Of a stretch of DNA of 44,729 nucleotides, positions 33,753 through 41,934 are shown in pieces. Within the stretch, counting starts at the first letter, position 1. The number at the start of each line of letters is the position of its first letter. The stretch comes from an uncultured Collinsella sp. (GTDB taxonomy: Bacteria > Actinomycetota > Coriobacteriia > Coriobacteriales > Coriobacteriaceae), in the NCBI GenBank assembly GCA_900545555.1, contig UQZI01000008.1, positions 1-44,729 of the forward strand. The letters run 5' to 3'. Position numbers and translations under genes: made by a program. A model generated the notes under the pieces. That model was not told the DNA's origin. It was given only the letters and a program-made list of their open reading frames with translations, and ran no database searches.

Positions 33753-34952
33753 CTAGATAAGGTTCTTGCCAGAGACCTTATCGAAGAGGTGGGTCGCGTT
33801 CTTCTCGAACTTGAACCAGATGGGGTCGCCCGCCTTGAGCGCGCCCTTGGCCTCGAGGTCGACGACGGGAATGATCAGGACAAACTGGCCGTCGGGAGCA
33901 GTCACGTGGACATGCTCGGTCGAGCCCATGAGCTCGGTCACCTCGACGGTGCCCTGGAGCGCACCCTCCTCGTCCTTGTCGGCAAGCAGAATCTGCTCGG
34001 GGCGCACGCCGGCCGTAATCTCCTTCACGTCGCCGCCGTCCCAGTTGAGGGCAAGCTGAGCGCAAGTCTCCGGGGCGAGCGCCACGTTCATATCCTCGGT
34101 CTTGACAGTAAAGCCGTTGCCCGAGCGCACCAGCTGGGCATCGAAGAAGTTCATCTGCGGCACGCCGATGAAGCCGGCGACGAAGATGTTCGCGGGATGG
34201 TTGAAGACCTCCTGCGGCGTGGCGATCTGCTGGACGACGCCGTCCTTCATGACCACGATGCGGTCGCCGAGGGTCATAGCCTCGGTCTGATCGTGAGTAA
34301 CGTAGATGAAGGTGCCCTTGATCTCGTGACGCAGCTTAATGAGCTCGGCACGCATCTGGTTACGCAGCTTGGCGTCCAGGTTGGACAGCGGCTCGTCCAT
34401 CAGGAAGACCTTGGGGTCACGCACGATGGCGCGGCCGATAGCGACGCGCTGGCGCTGGCCGCCCGAAAGCGCCTTGGGCTTACGGTCGAGGTACTGGGTA
34501 ATGCCCAGAATCTCGGCCGCAGAGCGAACCTTACGGTCGATTTCGTCTTTGGGGACCTTCTTGAGCTCAAGCGTAAACGCCATGTTCTCGTACACCGTCA
34601 TATTGGGGTACAGAGCGTAGCTCTGGAACACCATGGCGATGTCGCGGTCCTTGGGCGCCACGTCGTTGACGCGCTTGCCGTCGATGAGCACGTCGCCGGA
34701 GGTGATGTCCTCTAGGCCGGCGACCATGCGCATCGTCGTGGACTTACCGCAGCCAGACGGGCCTACGAGAACGATGAACTCCTGGTCGTGAACGGTGAGG
34801 TTGAAGTCCTCTACGGCGAGCACACCGTCCTCGGTAACCTTGAGGTTGTGCTTCTTCTCCTCGGTCTTCTTCTTTTTGCCAAAGAAGCCCTTCTTTTTTG
34901 ACTCGTTGTTGGGATACACCTTCTGAACATGTTTGAGAACGATCTCGGCCAT
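33753..34952 (-). CDS. MsmK/UgpC-type sugar ABC transporter ATPase
   Basis: 399 residues. Walker A GPSGCGKST at 64-72, Q-loop in VFQSYALYP, signature LSGGQRQRVAIGRA, Walker B VFLMDEP and H-loop in YVTHDQTEA. The C-terminal ~150 residues form the MalK/UgpC regulatory OB-like domain (GVRPEQILL). An unusual lysine-rich insertion, about residues 17-42 (ESKKKGFFGKKKKTEEKK), lies in the first strand region before the ATPase core. It powers the two permeases upstream in the operon. ATPases of this group often serve several carbohydrate importers. Confidence 0.95.
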   Translation of the reverse strand: MAEIVLKHVQKVYPNNESKKKGFFGKKKKTEEKKHNLKVTEDGVLAVEDFNLTVHDQEFIVLVGPSGCGKSTTMRMVAGLEDITSGDVLIDGKRVNDVAPKDRDIAMVFQSYALYPNMTVYENMAFTLELKKVPKDEIDRKVRSAAEILGITQYLDRKPKALSGGQRQRVAIGRAIVRDPKVFLMDEPLSNLDAKLRNQMRAELIKLRHEIKGTFIYVTHDQTEAMTLGDRIVVMKDGVVQQIATPQEVFNHPANIFVAGFIGVPQMNFFDAQLVRSGNGFTVKTEDMNVALAPETCAQLALNWDGGDVKEITAGVRPEQILLADKDEEGALQGTVEVTELMGSTEHVHVTAPDGQFVLIIPVVDLEAKGALKAGDPIWFKFEKNATHLFDKVSGKNLI

Positions 34953-35020
34953 GTCTCTACCTTTCGATATGCGGCGCCACGCTGAGGGGCGCCGCAGAAA
35001 CTTGCAAAACAGTTACGGCA

Positions 35021-35860
35021 TCAGCCCTTGACGGCACCTGCCACCACGCCGTCGATGATGTACTTCTGGCAGAAGATGTACATGATGACGATGGGGATGA
35101 CGACCATCATGATGCAGGCCATCATGGGGCCGAGCTCGACGTGGCCATAGCCGCCGCGGAAGTACTGGATCAAAATAGGAATGGTCTTGTACTTGGTGGA
35201 GTCGAGCGTAAGGTAGGGCAGCAGGTAGTCGTTCCAGACCCACATGGTCTCGAGAATGCCGACCGAAAGATAGGTGGGCTTCATGATGGGAAGGACGATC
35301 TTAAAGAACACCTGGACCGGGTTGCAGCCGTCAATCATGGCCGCCTCCTCGATCTCGAGCGGGATGTTCTTTACAAAGCCGGCGAACATAAAGACCGCCA
35401 GGCCCGCGCCAAAGCCCAGATAGATAAAGCAGATGTTGAACGGCGTATTAAAGCCGATGCGGTCCGCCAAATTGGACAGCGTGAACATGAGCATCTGGAA
35501 CGGTACGACCATCGAGAACACGAACAGGTAATAGAAGAAGTTCGAGATCTTGTTGTTGACACGAACCACGTACCAAGCGCACATGGAGCAGCACACCAAG
35601 ATCAGCACGACCGACGTGACCGTGATGATGAGCGAATACATAAACGCCGAGGCAAAACCCTGCTCGTTTAAGGCATGCACGTAGTTTGCAAAGCCGTTGA
35701 ACGTCTCGGGCGTGAGCAGATCGAACGCCGTGGTGGTGCTGATTGCGGTCCCCTTCTTAAAGGAATTGAGTGCAATCATGAACACGGGGTAGATCCATGC
35801 GAGCGACAGAATCGTAAAGAAAATCGAGAGAGCACGGTTGATAGCCTTATCGCGTTTCAT
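35021..35860 (-). CDS. Sugar ABC transporter permease, MalG-type
   Basis: 279 residues with six predicted spans. The EAA loop EIEEAAMIDGCNPVQVFFKI near residues 178-197 docks the ATPase. The start codon overlaps the stop of the first permease by one base (TAATG), so the two subunits are coupled. Forms a heterodimer with the MalF-type permease. Confidence 0.94.
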   Translation of the reverse strand: MKRDKAINRALSIFFTILSLAWIYPVFMIALNSFKKGTAISTTTAFDLLTPETFNGFANYVHALNEQGFASAFMYSLIITVTSVVLILVCCSMCAWYVVRVNNKISNFFYYLFVFSMVVPFQMLMFTLSNLADRIGFNTPFNICFIYLGFGAGLAVFMFAGFVKNIPLEIEEAAMIDGCNPVQVFFKIVLPIMKPTYLSVGILETMWVWNDYLLPYLTLDSTKYKTIPILIQYFRGGYGHVELGPMMACIMMVVIPIVIMYIFCQKYIIDGVVAGAVKG

Positions 35861-36714
35861 TACTGCTGCACCTCCTTGGACCTCGTGGCCTTAAGCTGAA
35901 TCATAGAGATGGCGACGACCAGGATGCAGAAGATAACTGCCTTGGCCTGACCGATGCCCTGCCATGCGATACCAGCACGCGAATAGAACGTGCTGTAGAT
36001 GTTCAGGGCGAGCATCTCGGTGGAGTGCGCCGGGGCGCCACCGGTAAGGGCGAGGTTCTGGTCGAACAGCTTAAAGCCGTTGGTGATGGACAGGAACAGG
36101 CAGATGGTGATGGTCGGCATCAGGTTGGGGATCTTAACCTTCCAAAAGGTCTGCCATGCCGTAGCGCCATCGACCTTGGCGGCCTCGATGTAGTCAGACG
36201 GAATGGACTGCAGACCGGCGATGTAGATGATCATCATGTAGCCGACCTGTTGCCACAGGGTCAGGATGATAAGGCCCCAGAAGCCAGCGGCGGAGTTGAG
36301 GGCGATGAGCTGGGCACCCACGTTGGAGAGCAGGCAGTTGATCAGAATCTGCCAAATGTAACCCAGCACAATGCCGCCGATCAGGTTAGGCATAAAGAAA
36401 ATCGTACGGAAGATGTTGGTGCCCTTGAGCGCCTTGCGGGTGAGCGCCTGCGCAATGGCCAGCGCGATCACGTTGATGAGCACCGTCGACAGGAAGGCAA
36501 ACGCCACGGTAAAGAAGAACGACGTGGAGAACTGCGGGTCGGTCAGTGCGCGCACGTAGTTCTCGATACCGACAAAGTGCGCGTTATTGATGGTAATAAA
36601 CTGGCAGAACGAGAGATAGAAACCCTGGATAAAGGGAATCACAAACCCGATCATAAACGCCAGGCACGTGGGCAGCATAAAGAGCGGCCACCAGCGCTTG
36701 AGTGCTTTGCCCAT
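35860..36714 (-). CDS. Sugar ABC transporter permease, MalF-type
   Basis: 284 residues with six predicted spans; the first follows GKALKRWWPLFMLPTCLAFM. The EAA loop DYIEAAKVDGATAWQTFWKV lies near residues 182-201. No long periplasmic-type insertion, as in Gram-positive sugar importers. Operon partner of the downstream permease; located 87 bases after the binding protein and behind a hairpin that could lower its expression. Confidence 0.94.
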   Translation of the reverse strand: MGKALKRWWPLFMLPTCLAFMIGFVIPFIQGFYLSFCQFITINNAHFVGIENYVRALTDPQFSTSFFFTVAFAFLSTVLINVIALAIAQALTRKALKGTNIFRTIFFMPNLIGGIVLGYIWQILINCLLSNVGAQLIALNSAAGFWGLIILTLWQQVGYMMIIYIAGLQSIPSDYIEAAKVDGATAWQTFWKVKIPNLMPTITICLFLSITNGFKLFDQNLALTGGAPAHSTEMLALNIYSTFYSRAGIAWQGIGQAKAVIFCILVVAISMIQLKATRSKEVQQ

Positions 36715-36734
36715 AGAAGGGTCCTTTCAATATG

Positions 36735-36770
36735 CAGGGGGCGGGCAAACCTACGTCTGCCCGCCCCCTG
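36735..36770 (-). other. Intercistronic hairpin after the sugar-binding protein gene
   Basis: Perfect 13-bp GC-rich stem (36735-36747 and 36758-36770) in the 87-base gap, with no T-run. In malE-malF type operons a stem here protects the upstream message and gives more binding protein than permease; the same role is likely here. Confidence 0.7.
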
Positions 36771-36801
36771 TCGCTAATCAGATAGCTTGGGCAGCAACTG
36801 C

Positions 36802-38118
36802 TTACTCGGAAGCAGCCTTCTCGGTCTTCCAGCCATCGACGAAGGCGTTCTTGACGCCGTCCCACTTGGTGTTGTCGGCAGCATAAGCGATGAGAGCCTG
36901 CTTGAGGTTCTTCTTCCACTCCTCGGAGGGGATGTAAACGAAGTCCCAAGCGACGGTCTTCTTGCCGTCCTTGGCCATAGCAACGGCCTGCTGAGAGAAG
37001 ACGTTGGTGGTCTCCTTAGCGCTCTTGAACGGGGCGGTCAGACCCATCTTGTCAGCGATGATGCTGGTGGCGGTGTCAGAAGTGACGCACCAATACATGA
37101 AGTCCTCGGTGGCCTTCTGAGCATCCTCGGAAGCCTGGGAGCTCACGCACCAGTAGTTCTCGCCGCCGGAGCACAGGCCCTGGTTCTCCTCGCCGTCAAC
37201 GCCGATGTAGATCGGCAGCATGCCGAGCTGATCGTCGGTCATACCGGCCTTGGTGAGGTCGGCGTAGGCCCAAGAGCCGTTCTGGTAGAAGACGGCCTTG
37301 CCGGTTGCGAACTCGTTGGTGGCGTCGTCACCGGTCTTGGAGGCGAGCTGCGAAGGATCGCAGGTGGAGTCGGTGATGTACAGGTCGAAGATCTGCTTAA
37401 AGTTGTCGAGATACTCGCCCTTGATCTCGTCGTCCTCCTGGTTGTGCTCCTTCTCGAACTCGTAGTAGAGCGGGAGGTTGGCGAGGTGGGTGGTGTAGCG
37501 CCAGCTGGAGGAGTCATCCATGCCGGCGGAAGTGAAGGCACCGTCAACGCCGAGCTCGTCCTTGCGGGCCTGGATGTCATCGGCGCAAGCCTTCAGCTTG
37601 TCGAAGGAGTTGATGTCCTCGGCCTTGTAGCCGGCCTTCTCGAGGAGCTCCTTGTTGTAGATGATGCCGTAGCTCTCCTGAACCCAGTCGATTCCCAGAT
37701 CCTTGCCGTCGGACTGCAGAGCCAGGGAGTCGTCGATGAGCTCGCCGCGGAGCTTGGTGTCGGACAGATCGGCGCAGTAATCCTTCCAGTTCTTAAGGCC
37801 GGTGGGGCCGTTGACCTGGAACAGCGTCGGAGCGGAGCTCTTGGACATCTCGGACTTGAGCTTCTCCTCGTAGGTGTTGGAGGCGGCGGTCACGATCTTG
37901 ACCTCGACGCCCTTCTCCTTCTTGTACGCCTTGGCGATCTCCTTCCACTCCTTGTCGACCTCGGGCTTGAACTGGAGGAAGTAGACCTCGGCAGCGTCAC
38001 CAGAAGCAGAGGAGCCAGAGCCGGCAGAACCACCGCAGCCCACGAGGCCCAGACCAAGAACCGCAGCCGCGGAACCAGCAAAGCCCAGGAACTGCCTTCT
38101 GCTCATTTCGTTCTTCAT
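36802..38118 (-). CDS. Sugar ABC transporter substrate-binding lipoprotein
   Basis: 438 residues, family 1 extracellular solute-binding protein. The N-terminus has a twin-arginine motif SRRQFLG (6-12), a hydrophobic core and a lipobox LVGC with Cys28, so it is exported and lipid-anchored. A Gly/Ser tether follows. QESYGIIYNKELLEKAGY and TGKAVFYQNGSWA are typical of the fold. I start at ATG 38116-38118 after GGGTGG; an in-frame GTG at 38136 is weaker. The ligand is probably an alpha-glucoside or oligosaccharide given malQ and glgP nearby, but sequence does not prove it. Confidence 0.92.
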   Translation of the reverse strand: MKNEMSRRQFLGFAGSAAAVLGLGLVGCGGSAGSGSSASGDAAEVYFLQFKPEVDKEWKEIAKAYKKEKGVEVKIVTAASNTYEEKLKSEMSKSSAPTLFQVNGPTGLKNWKDYCADLSDTKLRGELIDDSLALQSDGKDLGIDWVQESYGIIYNKELLEKAGYKAEDINSFDKLKACADDIQARKDELGVDGAFTSAGMDDSSSWRYTTHLANLPLYYEFEKEHNQEDDEIKGEYLDNFKQIFDLYITDSTCDPSQLASKTGDDATNEFATGKAVFYQNGSWAYADLTKAGMTDDQLGMLPIYIGVDGEENQGLCSGGENYWCVSSQASEDAQKATEDFMYWCVTSDTATSIIADKMGLTAPFKSAKETTNVFSQQAVAMAKDGKKTVAWDFVYIPSEEWKKNLKQALIAYAADNTKWDGVKNAFVDGWKTEKAASE

Positions 38119-38331
38119 TACAATCCACCCTTTCACACCGTGGCGGCACCCTTTGCCGCCGCCTTCGGAGATTGGCTCGGGGACTTTGCCCCTTTTGCTG
38201 ATTTGTACAATACGCTATTTGGCTAGTTGTTTGAACAAGTATTACTAGAGCGGTAGAAAAACTTCGGTGAACGGTAATTTCGACTTAATACTTGACAAGT
38301 TTTGTATAAACAATTATTTGTTATCGAATGC
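38119..38331 (-). other. Leader and promoter region of the ABC operon
   Basis: A gap of about 300 bases between the binding-protein gene and the regulator gene. It holds a candidate promoter with operator (38285-38313), a near-operator GTTTGAAC (38229-38236), a second possible promoter downstream, and the ribosome site. No gene is seen. Confidence 0.5.
38285..38313 (-). promoter_or_regulatory. ABC operon promoter with GTATAAAC operator
   Basis: On the minus strand TTGTTT (38308-38313) and TATTAA (38285-38290) are 17 bases apart. The palindrome-type site GTATAAAC (38304-38311) covers the -35 and fits the HutC-subfamily consensus GTNTANAC. The promoter is about 165 bases before the start codon. 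Confidence 0.5.
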
Positions 38332-38386
38332 AGAGAAAACGCCCGGTCAAGCCGATGCATCGTCGGTTTGACCGGGCGTTTTCTCT
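38332..38386. terminator. Bidirectional terminator after the GntR gene
   Basis: 24-base arms (38332-38355 and 38363-38386) with near-perfect pairing and a seven-base loop. The arm ends AGAGAAAA and TTTTCTCT give an A-run/T-run on both strands. 39 bases past the regulator stop codon. It insulates the regulator gene from the ABC operon promoter. Confidence 0.88.
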
Positions 38387-38424
38387 TTGAGGGCATGAGT
38401 CTCGTCAGGCTGCGAGCTAGCCGG

Positions 38425-39144
38425 CTATCGCTTGGAGTTGACGCGGTAGTGGAAGATCTCAGGATGCGTGCGGGCATGCGTGACCTCGAACAAGATGCCG
38501 TCCGAGGTGTACGACTGGCTCTCCATAACGGCGACGCAGTTGTACTTGCCAAGGTCCAAGTAGCTGCAGTCCTCATCGTTGGCAAGCTCGACGCTCACCG
38601 TACGGCGGCTCGCCATCACTTTGACGCCACGCTTGTGCTCCAGATAGTCGTAGATAGAGCTTGCCGCAATCTCGGGGGTCAGGCCCTTGGCGATCGACTC
38701 CAAAAAGTAGCCATGGTCCACCTGGCGCGCGCTGCCGTTGAGGCTTCGGACACGCACGACGCGAATCAGCTCCTCGCCCACCTTAAAGCCCAGGCGACGA
38801 GAGAGTTGCTCAGTGCAAATCAAATGTTCAAAAGACTTGACCTCGGTCGATGCGACGGCATTGTTGCGTTTTGCGAACTCGCCAAACGACTCAACCTCTT
38901 CGAGTGCGCCCAACATGTCGGTTTCGCCCTTAAGCCAAATAACGCGCACGCCCTTGCCGTGTATGGGCTGCACAAACATCCCGTCGGCCAGCATACCCAA
39001 GGCGCGACGGACGGTATTGCGAGTACATCCGAACTCCGCGGTCAACTCAGCTTCGGTTGGCAGCATCTCCTGAAACGCATACGTCCCATTCATGATGCGC
39101 GAGCGTATTTCTCGGTAGATTCCTTCGTATATCGCTTTTGGCAT
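38425..39144 (-). CDS. GntR-family regulator, HutC/TreR-like (UTRA domain)
   Basis: 239 residues. The N-terminal winged helix-turn-helix has LPTEAELTAEFGCTRNTVRR (29-48). The C-terminal UTRA effector domain spans about 90-235. Length and HGKGVRVI after the helix resemble TreR/HutC regulators, which bind sugar phosphates or related effectors. It is divergent from the PTS-HAD gene. Sites GTNTANAC lie by its own promoter and by those of the PTS, ABC operon and malQ, so it probably controls all four. Effector unknown; a sugar phosphate made by the PTS protein is the natural guess. Confidence 0.9.
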   Translation of the reverse strand: MPKAIYEGIYREIRSRIMNGTYAFQEMLPTEAELTAEFGCTRNTVRRALGMLADGMFVQPIHGKGVRVIWLKGETDMLGALEEVESFGEFAKRNNAVASTEVKSFEHLICTEQLSRRLGFKVGEELIRVVRVRSLNGSARQVDHGYFLESIAKGLTPEIAASSIYDYLEHKRGVKVMASRRTVSVELANDEDCSYLDLGKYNCVAVMESQSYTSDGILFEVTHARTHPEIFHYRVNSKR

Positions 39145-39177
39145 GATTTCACCTCTAATGAATATGTATGGCTAGGC

Positions 39178-39206
39178 ACGATAGCATTTCTTTGGGTTGT
39201 TTAAAC
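39178..39206 (-). promoter_or_regulatory. Regulator-gene promoter with GTTTAAAC operator
   Basis: On the minus strand TTTAAA (39200-39205) and TATCGT (39178-39183) are 16 bases apart. GTTTAAAC (39199-39206) covers the -35, consistent with autoregulation. Confidence 0.5.
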
Positions 39207-39305
39207 CGATTATCGGTAAAGCACGGATTATTTACCGTCGACGGTTCCCCCGAAACCCAAATCGGACCGAATCAAAACCGTCAATGCGGCAAGCACCCAG
39301 TCCTC

Positions 39306-39328
39306 TACAATGAGTTCATTGTTTAAAC
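39306..39328 (+). promoter_or_regulatory. PTS-HAD promoter -10 with downstream GTTTAAAC operator
   Basis: TACAAT (39306-39311) is a good -10; no clear -35 is seen. GTTTAAAC (39321-39328) begins 10 bases later and would cover the transcription start. Confidence 0.5.
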
Positions 39329-39368
39329 GTTCTTGCTCGCACAGCATGTTGCATCCGAAAGGCATATT

Positions 39369-41819
39369 ATGCTGCAGAAAATCCAACGTTTTGGCGGAGC
39401 CATGTTCGCGCCCGCCATGCTGTTTTCTATATCAGGCCTCATGGTCGGCATCTCCGCCCTCGCCACGACCGTAGACATCGTCGGCGATCTCGCCGTATAC
39501 GGAACCCCTTGGTACGTTTTCTGGACCATCATCCAGCGCGGCTCGTGGACGGTCTTTAAACGTCTCCCGCTCCTTTTTGCCGTAGCGCTGCCTATCGGTC
39601 TTGCCCAAAAGCAACCGGCACGCTGCTGCCTCGAGGCACTCGTGGCTTATTTTGCCTATTGCTTCTTTTTGAGCGAGATCATTAAGCTGAGCGGCGACAA
39701 CCTTGGACTTAAGTACCCATCATCTTTGACCCCCGCCAGCGGCATCACCGTCATCGACGGCATCAAGACGCTCGACACCGGCATTATCGGCCCGCTGGCG
39801 GTATCGGCAACCGTCGTCGCCATCCATGACCGCTTCTACGATGCCAAGGTTCCCGATTGGCTCGGCACCTTCTCGGGTTCCTCGCTGGTCTACCTCATCA
39901 GCTTTTTTGCCGTGCTCGCCCTCGCCGTTATCTCGGCCGCCATCTTGCCCTTCGCATACACGGCGACCGAAACGCTGCGTCACGCGCTTACGGGCGTCGG
40001 CCCCTTCGGCGTGGGCATCTTTGTGTTTTTGGAGCGAGCACTCGAGCCCATGGGGCTGCACCACCTGCTCTATATGCCCATCTATTACGACAATCTGGTC
40101 ATTCACGACGGTATTTACGCCACGTGGACCAACCTGCTCCCCATTCTCTCCCATAGCACGCGCCCTTTAAATGAACTTGCGCCCTGGGCAGGTTTTACCG
40201 CCACCGGCTGGGGCAAGCTCTTTGGCCTTCCCGCCATCGCGGCAGCATTCTATTTCACCGCCAAACCCGAACGCCGCGCCGGCCTTAAGGTCATCCTTTT
40301 GCCCGCCATCGTCGCCTCGGTGGTCTGCGGCGTCACCGAACCGCTCGAGTTTCTCTTTATGTTCACCTATCCCGGACTCTTTTTGCTCTACGCCGTCCTA
40401 TCCTCCTGCCTTGCCATGACCATGAACTTCTTTGGCATCGTCGGCATCTTCTCGGGCGGTCTCATGGAAATGACGGCCTTCAACTTCATCCCACTCATGC
40501 GAATGCATGCCGGCTCCTACCTTTTGGCGCTCGGTATCGGTCTGATGTTTAGCGCTGTCTTTTTTCTGGTCTTCCGGGGCCTCATTCTGGCTTTCGACCT
40601 AAAAACCCCAGGCCGCGAGGATCATATCGCCAGCGATGCGGCGCTCGCACGTCTGACGGGAAAAAGCTCTGCCAAAGAAGGCGCGGCCCAAAACGGCACC
40701 GACAACCAATCATCCCAAGATCATCTGCTTGCTGAGCAAGTCGTTGCGCTCTTGGGTGGCGTTAGCAATATTGTAGGAGCGACCAATTGCGCCACGCGTC
40801 TGCGCGTTGAGGTCGCAGATCCTTCCGTTGTCGCAGACAACGCAGCCTTCGTCGCGGCGGGCGCCAAGGGCCTCATCATTACGGGCAAGACCGCCCAAGT
40901 GATCATCGGCATCTCCGTTCCCCGCGTTAAAGAGCATTTTGACCAGATCATAGGCCTCGAGCCGGGATTTGTACCCACCACCTCGGCCTCCCCTGCCGCC
41001 AGCCCAACCCACAAGCACGGCGATATCTGCTTCTTCGACATTGACGGCACGCTCGCGTGGCAAGACCCTCGAGTGGCACAAGAGCTTCCCGAGAGCGAGC
41101 GAGACCTGTCCCCCTATCCCAACGAGGCGGTTGCGCAGGCCATCCGCGATTTCGTTGCAAACGGCAACATGGCCTTTATCTGCACAGGGCGCACCCTCAG
41201 CTGCATCCACCCCAAACTTCTTGAGCTGCCCTGGACCGGCATCGTCTGTCTTGCGGGCGGTTACGCCGAGATCAACGGACACGCAATTCGCGATCTGTCG
41301 ATGACGCCCAGTATGCTGCAGCATCTTGCCCCCTACCTTGAGCAATCGGGCGAGGTCATCCGCTTTGAGGGCCTCAACGGCGTCGTGCGCATGAGTGCCG
41401 ATGCCCCCGATGCCCCCGGATACGCGCGCACCCTGGGCGACGCAGTCACGCAGCTGCAACATTACAGTGCCTACAAGATCTTGATGTCTACATCGCTCGC
41501 CAACCACATCGCTCAAGATAAGGCACTTGAGCCGCTGCTGTGCTTTAACGAGCTCGAACTCGAGGTAACCGAAATCTCGCCCCGCGAATGCACGAAGCGC
41601 GGGGGCATCCAGTCTGTACTCGACGCCCTCGATCCCCACCACGGAACCGTATACGGCATCGGCGACGCCAGCAATGACGTCTCGCTGATGAACGCCGTCG
41701 ACGTTGGCATCGCCATGGGCAACGCGCCGGACTTCCTCAAGGAAAAGGCCGACTATGTCACCGACAGCATCGACCACGACGGCGTCGTCACCGCGCTCGA
41801 ACACTTTGGGCTTATCTAG
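39369..41819 (+). CDS. PTS EIIC-EIIB protein fused to a Cof-type HAD phosphatase
   Basis: 816 residues in one uninterrupted frame. Residues 1-410 are a membrane EIIC of the glucose/maltose type (MalX/GlvC-like), with ERALEPMGLHHLLYMPIYY and VTEPLEFLFMFTYPG. After a linker, residues 455-530 are EIIB with the phosphorylated Cys474 in TNCATRLR. After a second linker, residues 548-816 are a HAD hydrolase: DIDGT with Asp557/Asp559, TGR after motif II, and GDASNDVSLMNAV with GIAMGN. No EIIA is attached. It should import and phosphorylate a sugar, then may dephosphorylate it. I start at ATG 39369 behind GAAAGG. Divergent from the UTRA regulator. Confidence 0.93.
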   Translation: MLQKIQRFGGAMFAPAMLFSISGLMVGISALATTVDIVGDLAVYGTPWYVFWTIIQRGSWTVFKRLPLLFAVALPIGLAQKQPARCCLEALVAYFAYCFFLSEIIKLSGDNLGLKYPSSLTPASGITVIDGIKTLDTGIIGPLAVSATVVAIHDRFYDAKVPDWLGTFSGSSLVYLISFFAVLALAVISAAILPFAYTATETLRHALTGVGPFGVGIFVFLERALEPMGLHHLLYMPIYYDNLVIHDGIYATWTNLLPILSHSTRPLNELAPWAGFTATGWGKLFGLPAIAAAFYFTAKPERRAGLKVILLPAIVASVVCGVTEPLEFLFMFTYPGLFLLYAVLSSCLAMTMNFFGIVGIFSGGLMEMTAFNFIPLMRMHAGSYLLALGIGLMFSAVFFLVFRGLILAFDLKTPGREDHIASDAALARLTGKSSAKEGAAQNGTDNQSSQDHLLAEQVVALLGGVSNIVGATNCATRLRVEVADPSVVADNAAFVAAGAKGLIITGKTAQVIIGISVPRVKEHFDQIIGLEPGFVPTTSASPAASPTHKHGDICFFDIDGTLAWQDPRVAQELPESERDLSPYPNEAVAQAIRDFVANGNMAFICTGRTLSCIHPKLLELPWTGIVCLAGGYAEINGHAIRDLSMTPSMLQHLAPYLEQSGEVIRFEGLNGVVRMSADAPDAPGYARTLGDAVTQLQHYSAYKILMSTSLANHIAQDKALEPLLCFNELELEVTEISPRECTKRGGIQSVLDALDPHHGTVYGIGDASNDVSLMNAVDVGIAMGNAPDFLKEKADYVTDSIDHDGVVTALEHFGLI

Positions 41820-41934
41820 CCAAGCCCCTACCGCACTTGCGGCCGCATGGACCAATCGTCTTCAACCGCCGCGCTCGACGCCCTAATGTGGCAATATGTT
41901 GTCTGCATAATGCAACGATGCAACCTATCAAAGA

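Noticed and set aside
41820..41934. A terminator after the PTS-HAD gene
   Set aside because: Only a CCGCA/TGCGG stem with a two-base loop and no T-run is present.
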